Shown: one piece after another, positions 1 to 11,214 of the stretch
How the letters are laid out: each line of letters starts with the position of its first letter
Position numbering within the stretch: position 1 is the first letter of the stretch
Assembly: GCA_023014485.1 (NCBI GenBank)
Contig: JAJOZX010002364.1
Coordinates: 117,001 to 181,000, forward strand
DNA length: 64,000 bases
Reading direction: 5' to 3'
Origin: Bathynomus jamesi
Lineage: Eukaryota; Arthropoda; Malacostraca; Isopoda; Cirolanidae
Translations under genes and position numbers: made by a program
The notes under the pieces: generated by a model
The model's input: only the letters and a program-made list of their open reading frames with translations
Databases searched by the model: none
Told to the model about the DNA's origin: nothing

Positions 1-189
1 TTAAAGAGTTAATGATTACGGTTAATTTTAGGACAAGCCGATCGTCTAGTTTTTCGCTTTAAAGCAAGAAATTACACAATTAACATGGTCTTTTCGGTTT
101 GGTGGACTGCTACAAATTTTTACGAAACTTAACAAATCAATTATTTACATATTTTATCCTAAGAAAATGTAAGTTAGTTTAGGTAGGTT

Positions 190-510
190 AGGTTTAGTGG
201 ATCACCTGAAGATCAGGGCCCTGATCTTCAGGTGGGAAATTGGGGGTCTTGATCTTCAGGTGGCGAAATTTATGTGGCATGAACGATTTTCTTCCAACTC
301 TTTGGAAAATTTTTGTAATCACATTTTGTTTTGCAGTATCCGCTCGATTAACTAAATAAAATAAAATGTTTCTGATCTTTAGTTTGTTTAAATGGGATCA
401 CCTGAAGATCTCCCCCCCCCAGCCCGATCCACCTGAAAATCTTCCCCCGTCCCCAGCCCGATCCACCTGAAGATACTCCACCCAAGTCCGCTCCACCTGA
501 AGATACTCCC
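190..510. repeat. CACCTGAAGAT minisatellite with perfect palindrome
   Basis: The 11-mer CACCTGAAGAT or its complement occurs about seven times here, one copy with a single change. Positions 203-234 form a perfect 32-bp palindrome centred on GGGCCC. The block from about 398 to 510 is a short tandem array with a unit of roughly 30-34 bp, separated by C-rich spacers. The open frame across 348-542 on the minus strand is a by-product of this repeat and does not look like a gene. Confidence 0.75.
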
Positions 511-566
511 CCTAGTTTTGACAAATAAAACAAACAATTCATTCTATGGGATATAATGCCCAGTTA

Positions 567-750
567 GGTTAATTGAATGCCCGGTTAGGTTAACTGTATG
601 CCCTTGACGATTGGTTAGGTTAATTCGTGATATTTTCGTTAAAACTAACGAAAATATCACGACTTAACCTAACCAGTCGTCAAGGGCGTACAGTTGACCT
701 AATCAGTCGTCAAGGGCGTACAGTTGACCTAACCAGGCATTCAATTAACC
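567..750. mobile_element. Foldback MITE, family F, copy 1
   Basis: This is an inverted-repeat element. The left arm contains TGCCCTTGACGATTGG and TCGTGATATTTTCGTT, and the right arm holds their complements around a short centre. The right arm carries an extra tandem unit of about 30 bp. The same arms recur near 14.4 kb, 22.8-23.3 kb and 59.1 kb, so this is a dispersed family. There is no coding capacity. The superfamily is not determined. Confidence 0.8.
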
Positions 751-1433
751 TTCAAAATTGTTACTAACTGTAAAGAAGAAATTGGCGGTGCTGTAAATGA
801 AAAGATCGGAATAAAATTTGTAAATAATTGAGTTGCTAAGTTTCATAATCTGTAGCAATCCGCCGAACCGAAAAGATCCTTAACATGAATTTAATTGAGT
901 TTCTTGTAAGTATGCTTCAAGCTAAAAGTTTACTGTAATTCAGAAGGAAAATTACGAGAGGAAATTACACTCAATGTAATAAATCTTAAACTAGGGAAGA
1001 TAACACACACACTCGCAAGATATTGAACAACTTTCATAGAAACTATCCCTCGCGTTTTCGGGTGGTTAAGTCTCGGGAAGTTTAGTTGAAGTAGCTGGGT
1101 TCGCTCCCAACCTTTTACTTTCTTCGATTAAAAGTCGTCTCTCGTTCAACGCGGCAAGTTAAAAGAAAAGGGAGAGTCGAGCAATGATCCCCACCTACTG
1201 TGGGCCAGAGAACCACCTTTACATTCTTTACGCCTTCTTAGTCTTTAAAATATTGTGAGAAACTAGTAAAATAAACTTTATTCCTTAATAATAAGTGAGC
1301 TCTATATGCGTATAACCATTATTAAATTTGGTGAAGTTGTAAAAGTATTTTGAGAAACGTTAAATTGAAGACTGATTTTTTTTTCAGATTGTTCCACAGA
1401 ATATTAACAATAGTAATAAGAAACTGAAGTCTT
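751..1433. other. AT-rich spacer, no gene seen
   Basis: No convincing coding frame was found. A tRNA-like scrap (GGGTTCGCTCCC) near 1090-1110 suggests a decayed SINE but is too weak to call. Confidence 0.5.
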
Positions 1434-1696
1434 TAGCGTCGCTGACTACGAATCCATCGGCCCCAGGTTCGAGACCCGGTGACTGCAGCCGGCGCGCAGC
1501 AAAACCCAGCTGTTCATCCTTCCACACAATAAAGAAAGTGGTTGGTAGATAAATGGGTACCCTGGGTGGCCTAGACGCTGGCTGGGCTGCTGGTGGGGCG
1601 TGGTTCGGATTCCACGTTAAACTGTAGGTCTAAGGTGGAGTGAAAAGCTTGACCTTCGTCAGAATGAATAATTCGGGCGGAAGCTAACCAAAGGTT
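1434..1696 (+). repeat. Dimeric tRNA-derived SINE, short subfamily, copy 1
   Basis: The sequence starts with CGCTGACTACGAATCC and a B-box-like GGTTCGAGACCC. It then has the GGTTGGTAGATAAATGGGTA linker, a second tRNA-like unit and a tail ending near CGGAAGCTAACCAAAGG. The anticodon-arm region resembles tRNA-Arg(ACG), which is an inference. The first A-box is missing, so this copy is 5' truncated. The second unit lacks the roughly 75 bp present in the long subfamily. Confidence 0.8.
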
Positions 1697-2221
1697 ATAG
1701 TCAATTTAAGTTAACAAGGCCAAATAAGGGCATCAGTAACTTGAATGCAATAGAACTAAAAAAAATTTGCGCTCGTCAATTTTAAAAACTATACCGCATA
1801 GCAATTCTGTAAATTTTACCACACATCGAAGTTTAAGCAGTTCGAAACAAAGAAATAGCGCTATAATACACGTTTCTCTAAAAAATAAGATTTGAATCGA
1901 TGGCTAGCTTATGTATTTTCTGCAGTAGACAGCCAGTATAATCATGAATGGCAGGCATCATGTTGTCAAATTATAATGTAATAGAGGGACTAAAAGCCAT
2001 GAAAGAGTAAGGCTTCATTTATTCATTTAACTTTGCTTTTGCACAAGCTTTTAATCAATTATCTTCCTGAGGCACAAATATTGAAAGCAGAAGGGTGATC
2101 TGATAGTAATTGTAGTAGGGGTACGAATAGAATTAGTAACATCCATGTCCAGTATTCTCCCAAGGAAGTGCGGAGGTGGGGGGATTAGGGGCTAGTGCCT
2201 GAGTTAATTTCTTAGTGAGAG
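1697..2221. other. Non-coding spacer
   Basis: Nothing recognised beyond AT-rich sequence and G-rich patches near 2160-2190. Confidence 0.4.
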
Positions 2222-2345
2222 TTAATCGAAGGGAGTGGTCGGCCTACCGTTTCGTCGTGACGTAAGATACAGAAAAGACAACCGCCTTGATCTAGGTAGC
2301 ATTGGGGTTCGAACTCACGACTCACTGGATTCTTAGCACTTGTTT
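2222..2345 (-). repeat. tRNA-derived SINE (second family), copy 1
   Basis: The minus strand carries a B-box-like GAGTTCGAACCCC followed by a GGCGGTTGTCTTT segment. The same order is found at 20.1-20.3 kb with clearer pol III boxes. This copy is more diverged. Confidence 0.6.
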
Positions 2346-2462
2346 AGGCATAAAAACATTCTACTTGTTGAGACGTTCTTTCGGTGCAATAATATAATTT
2401 GTTTTCAACAAAATGCAACTTGTAATCGGGAAAATTACTGAATTCATACCATTGTTATCTAC

Positions 2463-2463
<1 letters not shown>

Positions 2464-2511
<48 letters not shown>
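2464..2511. repeat. (TA)n microsatellite
   Basis: Simple TA dinucleotide run of about 48 bp. Confidence 0.95.
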
Positions 2512-2513
<2 letters not shown>

Positions 2514-2790
2514 CCCCGCAAGGGGGTTCTAAGCTCGTGCTCTTGAGTGCTCTTTGTGCTCGTTTGTACGTGCTTGTTCCTGGAGGTTTCACGTGCGCCC
2601 TCCCGGCCCTAGCACCCAAGGATGATGGGGCTCGACCCTGCAGTCCTTGTCATCCTTGGTCTTTTTCCACTTCGACTGTCCCCTCCACCCTTTCTTTTTC
2701 CTCTGTCTTTCCTCTCACTTTTTCTTTGTTTTTCCGCTGAGATATGCCCTTTAAATAGAGGCAAATCGGTTCTTCCTGAACTAAAAAAAA

Positions 2791-2941
<151 letters not shown>

Positions 2942-2951
2942 TGTATATCCC

Positions 2952-3518
2952 GGGTGTCCGAGAATTATCTGTACAATTTTTGGCTGTTATTAAAAGTCAA
3001 CCATGAAGTGTAGAAATTCCAGTGTTGTCCCATTTTAGAGAAACTCATTAAGTTTTTTCTGATAACAAGTTTTGACAAGTTTTTTCTTTTTTGTACGCGG
3101 GTGACAGACATTGATGATTTAAAAGCAAGAATCACAGCTGCTATTGAGCGAATTGATGTGGATATGCTGCAGCGTACATGGCAACATTTGGATTATATCG
3201 ATTGGATGTTTTGCGAATCACTGATGGTGCACATATCGAATGTTTGTAACAACGTTACTTTAATAAAAGAAACTTTTGAAAATACAGATTCTAAATAATC
3301 TTGTTTAAGAATTTTACGTGTGTTATCAAGAATTTTATTAAAAGATGAAATTGTACAGATAATTTTCGGACACACTGGAATTTCTAAAAAATTTGTCAAA
3401 ACTTGGTATCAGAAAAAACTTAGAGATTCTCTGTAAAATGGGACAACACTGGAATTTCTACACTTCATGGTTGACTTTTAATAACAGCCAAAACTTGTAC
3501 AGATAATTCTCGGACACC

Positions 3519-3520
<2 letters not shown>
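2952..3520 (+). mobile_element. Internally deleted mariner-like element
   Basis: Long terminal inverted repeats flank the element. The left end begins GGGTGTCCGAGAATTATCTG and the right end is the complement, reading CAGATAATTCTCGGACACCC. The arms extend more than 100 bp, with AAAGTCAACCATGAAGTG and its complement both present. Both ends abut TA-rich DNA, as expected of Tc1/mariner TA target sites. Only the transposase C-terminus survives, so the copy cannot move on its own. Confidence 0.85.
3101..3298 (+). pseudogene. Mariner-like transposase C-terminal remnant
   Basis: A 65-codon frame begins with TDIDDLKARITAAIERID and continues through MLQRTWQHLDY. This is the typical C-terminal end of insect/crustacean mariner-like transposases, after the DDE/D catalytic core. 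The core itself is absent. The frame changes after the HLDY segment, where the family normally continues with a conserved Arg/Cys stretch. It is non-functional. Confidence 0.7.
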
Positions 3521-3521
<1 letters not shown>

Positions 3522-3558
<37 letters not shown>

Positions 3559-3691
3559 ATTATTTCACGAAAGTAACACGTGAATAATACTTATGATGAA
3601 AATAACCACGAAGGAAAAAGGAAACACAGAATGGTGCTCAAGCGCTTTCGTCTAATGACATCCTCAGGATATATATATATATATATATATA
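3522..3691. repeat. TA repeats flanking a truncated Penelope 3' end
   Basis: (TA)n at 3522-3554 and 3669-3691 bracket a fragment (about 3556-3668) that matches the sequence at 22.3 and 22.5 kb, a Penelope-type terminal region carrying a hammerhead motif. Confidence 0.75.
3632..3668 (-). ncRNA. Hammerhead ribozyme motif, truncated
   Basis: On the minus strand: CTGAGGA, a GTC/GAC stem II with loop ATTA, then GAAA followed by GCGCTT. The 5' strand of stem I is lost at the junction with the TA repeat, so this copy should not fold fully. It is the same sequence as the fuller motifs at 22337-22377 and 22510-22550. Confidence 0.65.
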
Positions 3692-3850
3692 CTGTAGGCT
3701 GTATATATCACAGAAAAATACAATTAACATTTCGTCTTTGTGTCGCATAGCAACGTCCCGATTACATCTTCCTGTACCACTAAACCATCCATGATACAAT
3801 TTACTGGAGGGTTAATTAGTGCATTTTCTAAGAAAGCAAAGGGGAAGGCA

Positions 3851-3993
3851 ACACGATTCTAAATATGGTACAGGGTGAGCGAAAAGTCCTGTGCACCTGT
3901 CCACTTCCAACACAATGCAAGTACAGGTTCACTACACTTCTTGCGGGTGCACAGGGACTTTTCGCTCACCCTGTACCATATTTAGAATCGTGT
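3851..3993. mobile_element. Palindromic MITE (143 bp)
   Basis: Arms run ACACGATTCTAAATATGG then TACAGGGTGAGCGAAAAGTC on the left, with complements on the right, around a spacer of roughly 40 bp. The inner TACAGGGTGAGCG end looks like a Tc1/mariner TIR with TA target. The arms continue beyond that TIR, so the palindrome includes duplicated flank. It interrupts the start of the adjacent SINE. Confidence 0.75.
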
Positions 3994-4235
3994 CAAGCTT
4001 TTCACTCCACCTTAGACCTACAGTTTAACGTGGAATCCGAACCACGCCCCACCAGCAGCCCAGCGTCTTAACCACTAGGCCACCCAGGGTACCCATTTAT
4101 CTACCAACCACTTTCTTTATTGTGTAGAAGGATGAACAGCTGGGTTTTGCTGCGCGCCGGCTGTCGTCACCGGGTCTCGAACCCGGGGCCGATGGATTCG
4201 TAGTCAGCGACGCTAACCACTACTACACCGAAGCG
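3993..4235 (-). repeat. Dimeric tRNA-derived SINE, short subfamily, copy 2
   Basis: Minus-strand copy of the SINE at 1434. It holds the tRNA-like head with the B-box reading GGGTTCGAGACCC, the linker and the second unit, and it abuts the palindromic MITE at its 3' end. The head is nearly complete, starting near CGCTTCGGTGTAGTAG. Confidence 0.85.
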
Positions 4236-4622
4236 TGTGTATATATATATATATCAGTTATATGAAAAGTTGTATAGAAAATTAATTTTGTTTGAGTTTA
4301 AAATGTTTGGCTTCATGAAGCCGTGCATTCATTGAAATTAAATTAATATTTTTTTTCCGTTACCAACGTTAACATCCGTGTAATTTATTATATTTTTGAA
4401 GGGCTTTTTTTATTATTGAAAAATCCAAAATCTTCACTTGAAATGTTTCCTATTTTTAACGAAACCTTTTTTTTTTCCAATTTTATGCTATCTACGCTCT
4501 ACCTCACTGATAGGAAAACCGGTCACAAAAATTAAATTCAAGTGGATAACTTTCTTCAAGTGAATATTATGTCAATATTTTCCTATATGCTATTATTTAA
4601 GCATTTTATATTAGTATTACAA
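4236..4622. other. AT-rich spacer
   Basis: No gene or repeat recognised. Confidence 0.4.

Positions 4623-4686
<64 letters not shown>
4623..4686. repeat. (TA)n microsatellite
   Basis: TA run of about 64 bp. Confidence 0.95.
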
Positions 4687-4689
<3 letters not shown>

Positions 4690-5152
4690 GGGACCATTCA
4701 GAGTTGTATCACATTAAACAGACATGCCAAGTGCTTCGAAAAGTGGACGCTAAAATTGCCGGTTGATGTTTGTTTCGGATTTTGGCTAAAAATACAATAG
4801 TTACCCTTTTTCTTTGATGTGAACTCAGTCCGGCGTAAATGCAACGAGTTTTTTGCGTACACTGAGGTTCTGATTGTGGTTGTCTTGGTAAGCTTTAAAC
4901 CCTAGACCCTGTCCCAAAGCTAGGTTCTATCTGCTTAACAGAGCTGTTGAGGGAAGCTATACTTTGGAGCCTCTTTGCTAGTGATCCGTTACCCGCGTTG
5001 GACTTCCATCATGAAAAAGAAACTTTTGTATTTGCTATTTACTATTATTTATTCGGACCATAGCGAATTTAATATCCCAGAAAGGTTCCTTGTTCCATGC
5101 ACAGTCAGTGTATTACATAAAAATTATCTCAGGGGACCATTCTCATTTGTGT

Positions 5153-5154
<2 letters not shown>
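4687..5154. other. Spacer, no gene seen
   Basis: AGGGGACCATTC occurs at both ends of this stretch (near 4688 and 5133), each next to a TA run, which suggests a local duplication. Confidence 0.4.

Positions 5155-5204
<50 letters not shown>
5155..5204. repeat. (TA)n microsatellite
   Basis: TA run of about 50 bp. Confidence 0.95.
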
Positions 5205-5212
<8 letters not shown>

Positions 5213-5301
5213 ATATATAAGTATATGTAGTATTGCGATGAATTTCAGTTAAACACGTGAAATTAGTAAATGATGCACACACCGAAGGAAATATGTACAG
5301 C

Positions 5302-5348
5302 GATTCAAAGGTCTTTCGTGTATCAACCGTACACCTCATCAGGGAATG
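5302..5348 (-). ncRNA. Hammerhead ribozyme motif
   Basis: The minus strand reads CTGATGAG, then a GTGTA/TACAC stem II, then GAAA and GACCTT. Partial stem I pairing (ATTC with GAAT) flanks it. The layout matches 22208-22256. Stem III carries one change (GACC in place of the palindromic GGCC), which weakens dimer pairing. Hammerheads of this minimal type are known from Penelope-like retroelements. No Penelope coding sequence is visible next to this copy. Confidence 0.7.
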
Positions 5349-5399
5349 AAGAGAAAAAGGGAAGAAGCCGAAAATATATATCTTTGTACAGTGCAAACA

Positions 5400-6360
5400 A
5401 AATGGGAGAGATTATCAAAAAAATTAACAACTACTGATTAAGGGCAGTAGTTTATTAACAACCTCGAACGTTAATTTTGTTTATTAATGGAAAGGAACAT
5501 GCCTTCAAGGGTTTACTCTTATTTCTGTAAAAGGTTAAAGCATATTTGTAGACTTCTTTTGCTGATACAATACATAGAATTTTAAAATTCTAACTTACAT
5601 TGCCAGAGAGTGAATGATTAAGGGTGGAGAGAACGGTTTATTTTTTTTTGCTGTTTTAATTTTTAGTTGCGTATCCCCCCCCCCCCCCCCCACCCACCTT
5701 CATTCCTTTGTAGGAAAGGAATATCTGATTCGGAAAATCAAATTTGAAAATGCAGAGGCGTGGCATAAAGCTACATTTCGTTCAATGTCTTTTTTAAGTG
5801 AATTTTTCCTCCAACTGCGCCTCAGTAAAATGAAATTAGTTAAAATAGCCTCAACTAATCCTAGTTTAATGTGAAGTGTGTGTAACTACACAGACCGCAA
5901 AACTTTAATAAAACTTTTCAGTATATTGATAAATTCTCTAGTGAGGTAAGATAGCGATAATAAATTAGTAATTAGGCAGTAGTACTTTATGTGAGGAGTG
6001 TAAATTTTTCGAATAAGATATGAATAAATTGAAAAGAAGTACAATATCGTTCAGCTACGCGTCTCTGTTAAATGATTCATTTTCGTTAATCTCTAAAGGA
6101 AGTTGTAGTTCGTTATCATTTACTGCTTTTCCTCCAAGGTCATTCATTTGCTTGTGTTACGCTCCTATGATAATATTCCTAATCAAACCCTTTGGCAAAG
6201 TCATACACCAAAAGTATCCGGACTGCGCAGTACTGTGAAGCCACTGAAATGGGATGCATACATGTTTTACGAAGGCTTTGATTCAAAGCAAAAACTTTTT
6301 TCAATTACAACATTCAAGATAAACTAACCTATAATTAAAGCAGTTCAATATGACTTCACT
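5400..6360. other. Spacer, no gene seen
   Basis: Only short unconvincing frames are present. A poly-C run lies near 5676-5690. Confidence 0.4.
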
Positions 6361-6364
6361 TTAA

Positions 6365-6693
6365 GTGTGCGCTTGGCAACAGTCAGTACTGCTGAAGGAA
6401 AATACCATCTTAACACCAGAGCCATTATCAATTGATAAAAGATTCAGGCAAGGTGACCTTACGACTGAGACCACAAAGAATACAGAAGCATTCATTTGCA
6501 AAATATATAAAATTCAAAACCATGACACTATAAATGCTGTCCAATGTCAGCTCTTCTTGAAGACGCAGACACCTGGAAATATGTCACATTCAGGTGACTC
6601 TGATTTGTCACATTCAACGAAGTCATTATCAGGCACTGGTATTGAGGCAAGCCCATGTTCAATACCCAGACCTTCCAGCACCAGATACATTGG
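6365..6693 (+). pseudogene. 5' part of a decayed CXC-domain-associated repeat ORF
   Basis: A 130-codon frame contains AFICKIYKIQ, and a shifted frame reads LSHIQRSHYQALVL and TLGWRQ. This order recalls a family of uncharacterised invertebrate ORFs that carry a GW..LVPI segment and then a Cys-rich CXC/tesmin-like domain (recalled similarity, not searched). At least one frameshift separates the two frames. The frame is cut by a hAT MITE directly after the GW codons. Confidence 0.5.
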
Positions 6694-6701
6694 GATGGAG
6701 G

Positions 6702-7196
6702 CAGGGGCGGACCCAGAGCACAATTTTAGGGGGGTGCGGTCACCTTCCAGAACCTGAGATTATAATACATTGGCAGACAACTGGTGTGATAGAATTGCCA
6801 ACGATTATCACATATCCGTTCTGCCTATAAAGAATGAAGGAAGGTATCTGTTTTTTTATCAAAAAAGTAAATTCCTTAAGATGACAGTAAGCTCCAGTGA
6901 GGCATAAAATTAGCGCAACAACATTCACATTACTGTTTTATTAAGCATCATCATTAGGGGCAATTAAAGAAAAATATATATTAAATGGCTCACTTTTAAA
7001 CATCACTGTGCCTCTATATGCACTCTTTTTGCAACAGCGATTATTTTTATAGGATGTTTCACTCAAATTTTGTATTCTCTCTTCTTTGTTTCCGATCTCC
7101 TCCTTTCTTTCACTTTCTTTACCTTTAAGGTTTAGAGGCCTCATAGTTTGGGGGGGGGGCGACCGCCTCCCCTCGCTCCCCCTAAATCCGCCCCTG
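6702..7196. mobile_element. hAT MITE with perfect 8-bp target duplication
   Basis: The terminal repeats are CAGGGGCGGACCCAG on the left and CTAAATCCGCCCCTG on the right. They are flanked by identical 8-bp GATGGAGG duplications (6694-6701 and 7197-7204). The CAGGGG start and 8-bp duplication are hAT hallmarks. The 495-bp interior has no transposase. The host frame resumes on the other side with one copy of the duplication removed. Confidence 0.92.
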
Positions 7197-7204
7197 GATG
7201 GAGG

Positions 7205-7410
7205 TATGAGGAAAACAGTTTGGTTCCGATCTTCATGTCACTTTCTTCACTTTCCAATGCATGTTTGGAAAGAAAGAATCACTCGCAAGTGTACTACAAA
7301 GTACAGAAGCTTACAGTGTGGATGCAGAAAGAAAAGCTGGTCTGCCATGCTGTTCAATCTGTGGCTGCAAAGAAAAAGCTGAAAACTGTAACAATATATG
7401 ATATGATATG
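7205..7410 (+). pseudogene. 3' part of the decayed CXC-domain-associated ORF
   Basis: After the MITE the frame continues with SLVPIFMSLSS. In a shifted frame it shows CTTKYRSLQCGCRKK, a Cys pattern like a CXC (tesmin/TSO1) DNA-binding domain. It is frameshifted and degenerate. Together with 6365-6693 it forms one interrupted fragment whose original function is not known. Confidence 0.5.
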
Positions 7411-7643
7411 CATACGAGATAAAACCAAACTGCACATTTGTAATTGTTAATTTACGAAGTATCATTTCCACTGTGAATAATTCCATTATTTTTATGATTT
7501 ACTTTTCTCTGCCATTAAAACACTTGCAATTTTTAGTTACGTTTATCGAAACATATCCTGCTCGTATTAAACATTGCGAGTATCCTCCTATTAAATGTTG
7601 CTCAAAATTTGTATTTTGTGTGTGTATATATATATATATACAC

Positions 7644-7808
7644 ACCTTTGGTTAGCTTCCGCCCGAATTGTTTATTCTGACGAAGATCAAGCTTTCACTC
7701 CACCTTAGACCTACAGTTTAACAGGGAATCCGAACCACGCCCCACCAGCAGGCCAGCGTCTTAACACTAGGCTACCTAGGGTACCCATTTACCTACCAAC
7801 CACTTTAT
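7644..7808 (-). repeat. tRNA-derived SINE copy 3 (head missing)
   Basis: Minus-strand tail and second unit of the same dimeric SINE, from the conserved GGTTAGCTTCCGCCCGAATT end. The tRNA-like head is missing. Confidence 0.8.
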
Positions 7809-9245
7809 TCAACATATAAAATTAAAAATCGAGCTTGATAGACACCAGAAATGGATTCGATACAATCAATTTATGTTAATAAAAATGTCTGCTAACTTTA
7901 CCACCCCAAAAATGCCTCTACGGTTTTGTTTTACAGAATATCCGGCCACGTTTATAATACACATTGGTTATCATTTTTATGACGCGTGTGCTGATGACGT
8001 GCGTGTTAAGTCACAGCTCTAAATATAATTCTTTGCTCGTGATTTTTGCCTTCCTTTATAGATATCAATTTTGTTTACTACTTTTTAGAATAATCAGTAT
8101 TTTGCTCCGTAATCTTGTCATGATTTGGATTTTTTTAAGTTTTCAGGATATGTATATAGATATAAAGAGAAGTCCACGTGTCAAAACATGTTTCATTTTA
8201 GCTATTTCATTTGTTGTAAAGTCAAATTAGGGAGGGCGTTTCCAATTCTTGGTTTACTTTAAAAAAGTGATTTTTTTTAAGCTAAAATGAACTGTAAAAA
8301 TATAGTTACAGTTCTCTAAAACATTTATTCGGAACAGTAAAAAATCGTTTTTGTTCTTAATATTTTGGGATCTTTCTTGAAAGAAAGAAATTAAGGATTT
8401 TTCCACCAAAGGAACTGATTTGGCGGTTATTCGTTTTCCTTGTCAGTAGGAAAAAGGAATATTCGCGATTTTCCTTGATAGTCCTACGTATTTTTGCTCT
8501 TCTTTTCCTCTTTCAAGGTAGGTGTCGAGATTCGTTTTAACCCGCGCATGCGCATTACGTCTCTTTAGGACACGCGCGTCTTTATTTTTATTTTCTTTCG
8601 TGCTATAGTCGTCGTTTGAACTTTTTTTTTTTGTTCAAACTACTCATATCGGCTGGTTTAATTCCATCCTTATAAAATGTGAATTTAGTAAACTAAACCC
8701 ATTATGTTGCATTTGATCCAGATGAAAACACGGAACTGATCACACAACTTTTTGCAACAAACTTTACAAGAAACAAATAATCCTCACCACATCCTTTCAA
8801 GCATATTTAATTTAATATAAAAAGTAATCTTTTTTAACTTTTATTTTCATATTGGTTTCACTCCGAGGCACGAATATAAATAAATATATATAATATAAAT
8901 CTTTCCAGCACTCTCAAATTTCATATTGATCACGGTAAGGCAAAGGCAGTATTTTTTACATAATTTCCGCATTTAACATCGGATTTCATACTAATAATAA
9001 CTCCTACGTTAAAATACAGTGTTTTGCAAATGCGATTCAACAAACTTCTTTCGACCACATTCATTTCATTTCGTGAACGCGTCGACGATGTTTTTGACAG
9101 AAAAATCGTATGAAAAGACCCCTCGACAAAATGGATGTGAAAAACATACAAACTGTTTCGACAGAATGCAGAAAGAATGACATTATTCATTCAGTAGAAA
9201 TAAACACGATAGTATTTTCTTAGACATTGTGAAGGAAACAATTTT
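7809..9245. other. Spacer, no gene seen
   Basis: No coding or repeat homology recognised. Around 8540-8575 CGCGCATGCGC sits beside TTACGTC, resembling an NRF-1 site next to a CRE-like site. No gene follows it convincingly. Confidence 0.4.
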
Positions 9246-9625
9246 TGTTTATATATAGGAAGGGGGGTGGCAAGGGCGAGCGCCCGCATAAACGCCCCCT
9301 CCTATATAAGGAGGAGAAAGCCAAAATCAAGGTCTATGAGACCCATTTTATTATTTATTTATGGTGCTATTTTTTTTTAATAAATTTTGAGGAAATTGTG
9401 TAGGGTGTAAAATGTATGTATGTATGTGTAGTGAAGACTAGAGGGAGAACTGCGCGTTTGAGAGCGTGCTGGACTGCTCACAGGGTAAATGAGACACGGA
9501 AAACAATCGGCTAAAGAGGACAGTGACAGGAGAAACGGGAGTTCCAGTACTCCCTGTCTTCTGCCTAATGTCCCCCCTGGAGTACTTCCCTGGTCGATTG
9601 GTGTCTACAATCTCCTCCTCCTACA
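9246..9625 (+). repeat. Dispersed repeat R, copy 1
   Basis: About 190 bp (9430-9620), including GGAGAAACGGGAGTTCCAGT and GGTCGATTGGTGTCTACAAT, is matched on the minus strand at 39528-39720. Weaker similarity in the adjoining sequence extends the repeat. It is non-coding and its class is unknown. Confidence 0.7.
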
Positions 9626-9939
9626 AAGTTATGGAATTGACATTTACGATTTATACGTTTCAGAATAATTAAAACGGTTTGTAGGTCAAACTTGCTCCAT
9701 TATTTATTCAAAACAACTACAGTAACACCTACGTCAACCAACCATGTTCCGCAACGTGGACCAATCCAAAGCGAATGCGTGCCTTGACTTTTCTTCGGAT
9801 TAAATATAGTCGATCAACCAGTATACGGAAGAGCGCCTCGAGAAAGTGTTAACAGGATTGTTGGTGGATAAAGGGGTGAGAATATTAATATTATCATGGC
9901 GATTTGTGAAAACGTGGGAGTACTTTATTAAGAGCATTT

Positions 9940-10352
9940 GGTGGCGTGAACAAACGTGTATTTGCTGATTTCCTCTAGTTCCTCTAGTCCCTCTCGGCCA
10001 TTATAGGCAAGGAACATTCCTTGGTAATTCTAGACAATGCCCTTTGACACATTGATGTCAGACTTCAAAATCCCCATCAAATGCTAAAATATTCTCCGCT
10101 CATTCTCCCTTCTTAAATCCTATAGAAAATGTCTTCAATGCATTGAAGGCAATACTGAAAAGAAGGTTGTGTGACCTACAAGATGTCACAACAGCAGAGA
10201 AGGTGAGAGAAGCCGGAATGACACTTATTCACTCGAGGGAGAACCGCTTAAATCGGATAGTCTCAAAGCCCAAACCGAACGTGTCAGTCGAAATTGTTAA
10301 CAACTGTTATAGACATCGTACAAGTTACAACGTACCTATCCAAATTACTTGA
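9940..10352 (+). pseudogene. IS630/Tc1-type transposase remnant
   Basis: The C-terminal half of a DDE transposase is visible across frameshifts. A segment near 10020 encodes ILDNAPC (second catalytic Asp), near 10110 a frame reads LNPIEN (third catalytic acid), and the 69-codon frame from 10143 reads MKAILKRRLCDLQDV. This order is typical of IS630/Tc1 relatives. The N-terminal DNA-binding part is degraded and no terminal repeats were identified. Confidence 0.6.
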
Positions 10353-11214
10353 TAGAGAGGATATTTGGAATTGAATAAACAGTATATGGTTGACATAGTG
10401 TGTATTAGGAAATGTACTGTATATACTGAATTTGCGTTATTGTTTACGGATCTTAAATGTGTACATAACCAAACAATTGTATTTGAAACTGTTGAAGACA
10501 TTGTTGTAATTGATGATGCATATTAATCTTTCGTGATTTTCTTTGAAGTCAAATGGTAATGAAAACTGACGAACTTCGCGTAAAATGTCAGTATTTAAAT
10601 GAGCACTGTCCATTCCTACTGTCTTTTAAACTTGGCGAGATGTCAAAAGTAGAATGGTTTGCCTAAATGTTGCGCTTCGCTGTCGAATTGATCACAACTT
10701 TGTCAAAAATGATGGTGCGTTGTGAATGTATTGTACAATTTACTCATCTCATTTGCAAAACATTGTATTGTTAACAATACAGTTCTACAGAAACTAAGGC
10801 TAACAAAGACCCAAAGATCCACTCTAAGGTTAGCCCGAGAGAAAGAAGAGAGTAGGGGGTTAAAAGAAGAGAATAAGGAGTTAAGTAAGTAGCAAAACCT
10901 ATCATTGGTGAGTTAACATTCATTCACAAAAAGAGAGAGAGAGACTCACCATCATCATCCGCCGGCCACTGCCGACAAGTCGGAAAAATAGTCGAAGAGA
11001 ATAGGAAAGGGGTGAAAGATGAAAAGAAGTAAAATAAGAACGCTTACAAACCATGCAAACACAGTCTTAACTCAAACACTGTCATACTATGCAAACTACA
11101 GACATGCAAGTAAAGAGAGGATGAGAAAAGAACAAAAAAAAAAAGTATGAAGAGTATAACAAAAAGTGGGTTGGTTTACGCTACGAGCTACATCTAAGTT
11201 CATGTTAGTCTAAT
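10353..11214. other. Spacer, no gene seen
   Basis: A-rich and GA-rich sequence without a recognised gene. Confidence 0.4.

Noticed and set aside
348..542. Gly-rich minus-strand frame
   Set aside because: It is a translation of the CACCTGAAGAT minisatellite and its C-rich spacers.
1050..1115. tRNA-like sequence GTGGTTAAGTC...GGGTTCGCTCCC
   Set aside because: The arms do not pair well enough for a tRNA, and there is no second copy to support a SINE.
8540..8600. CGCGCATGCGC plus TTACGTC as a host promoter
   Set aside because: No open frame or splice structure follows it convincingly.
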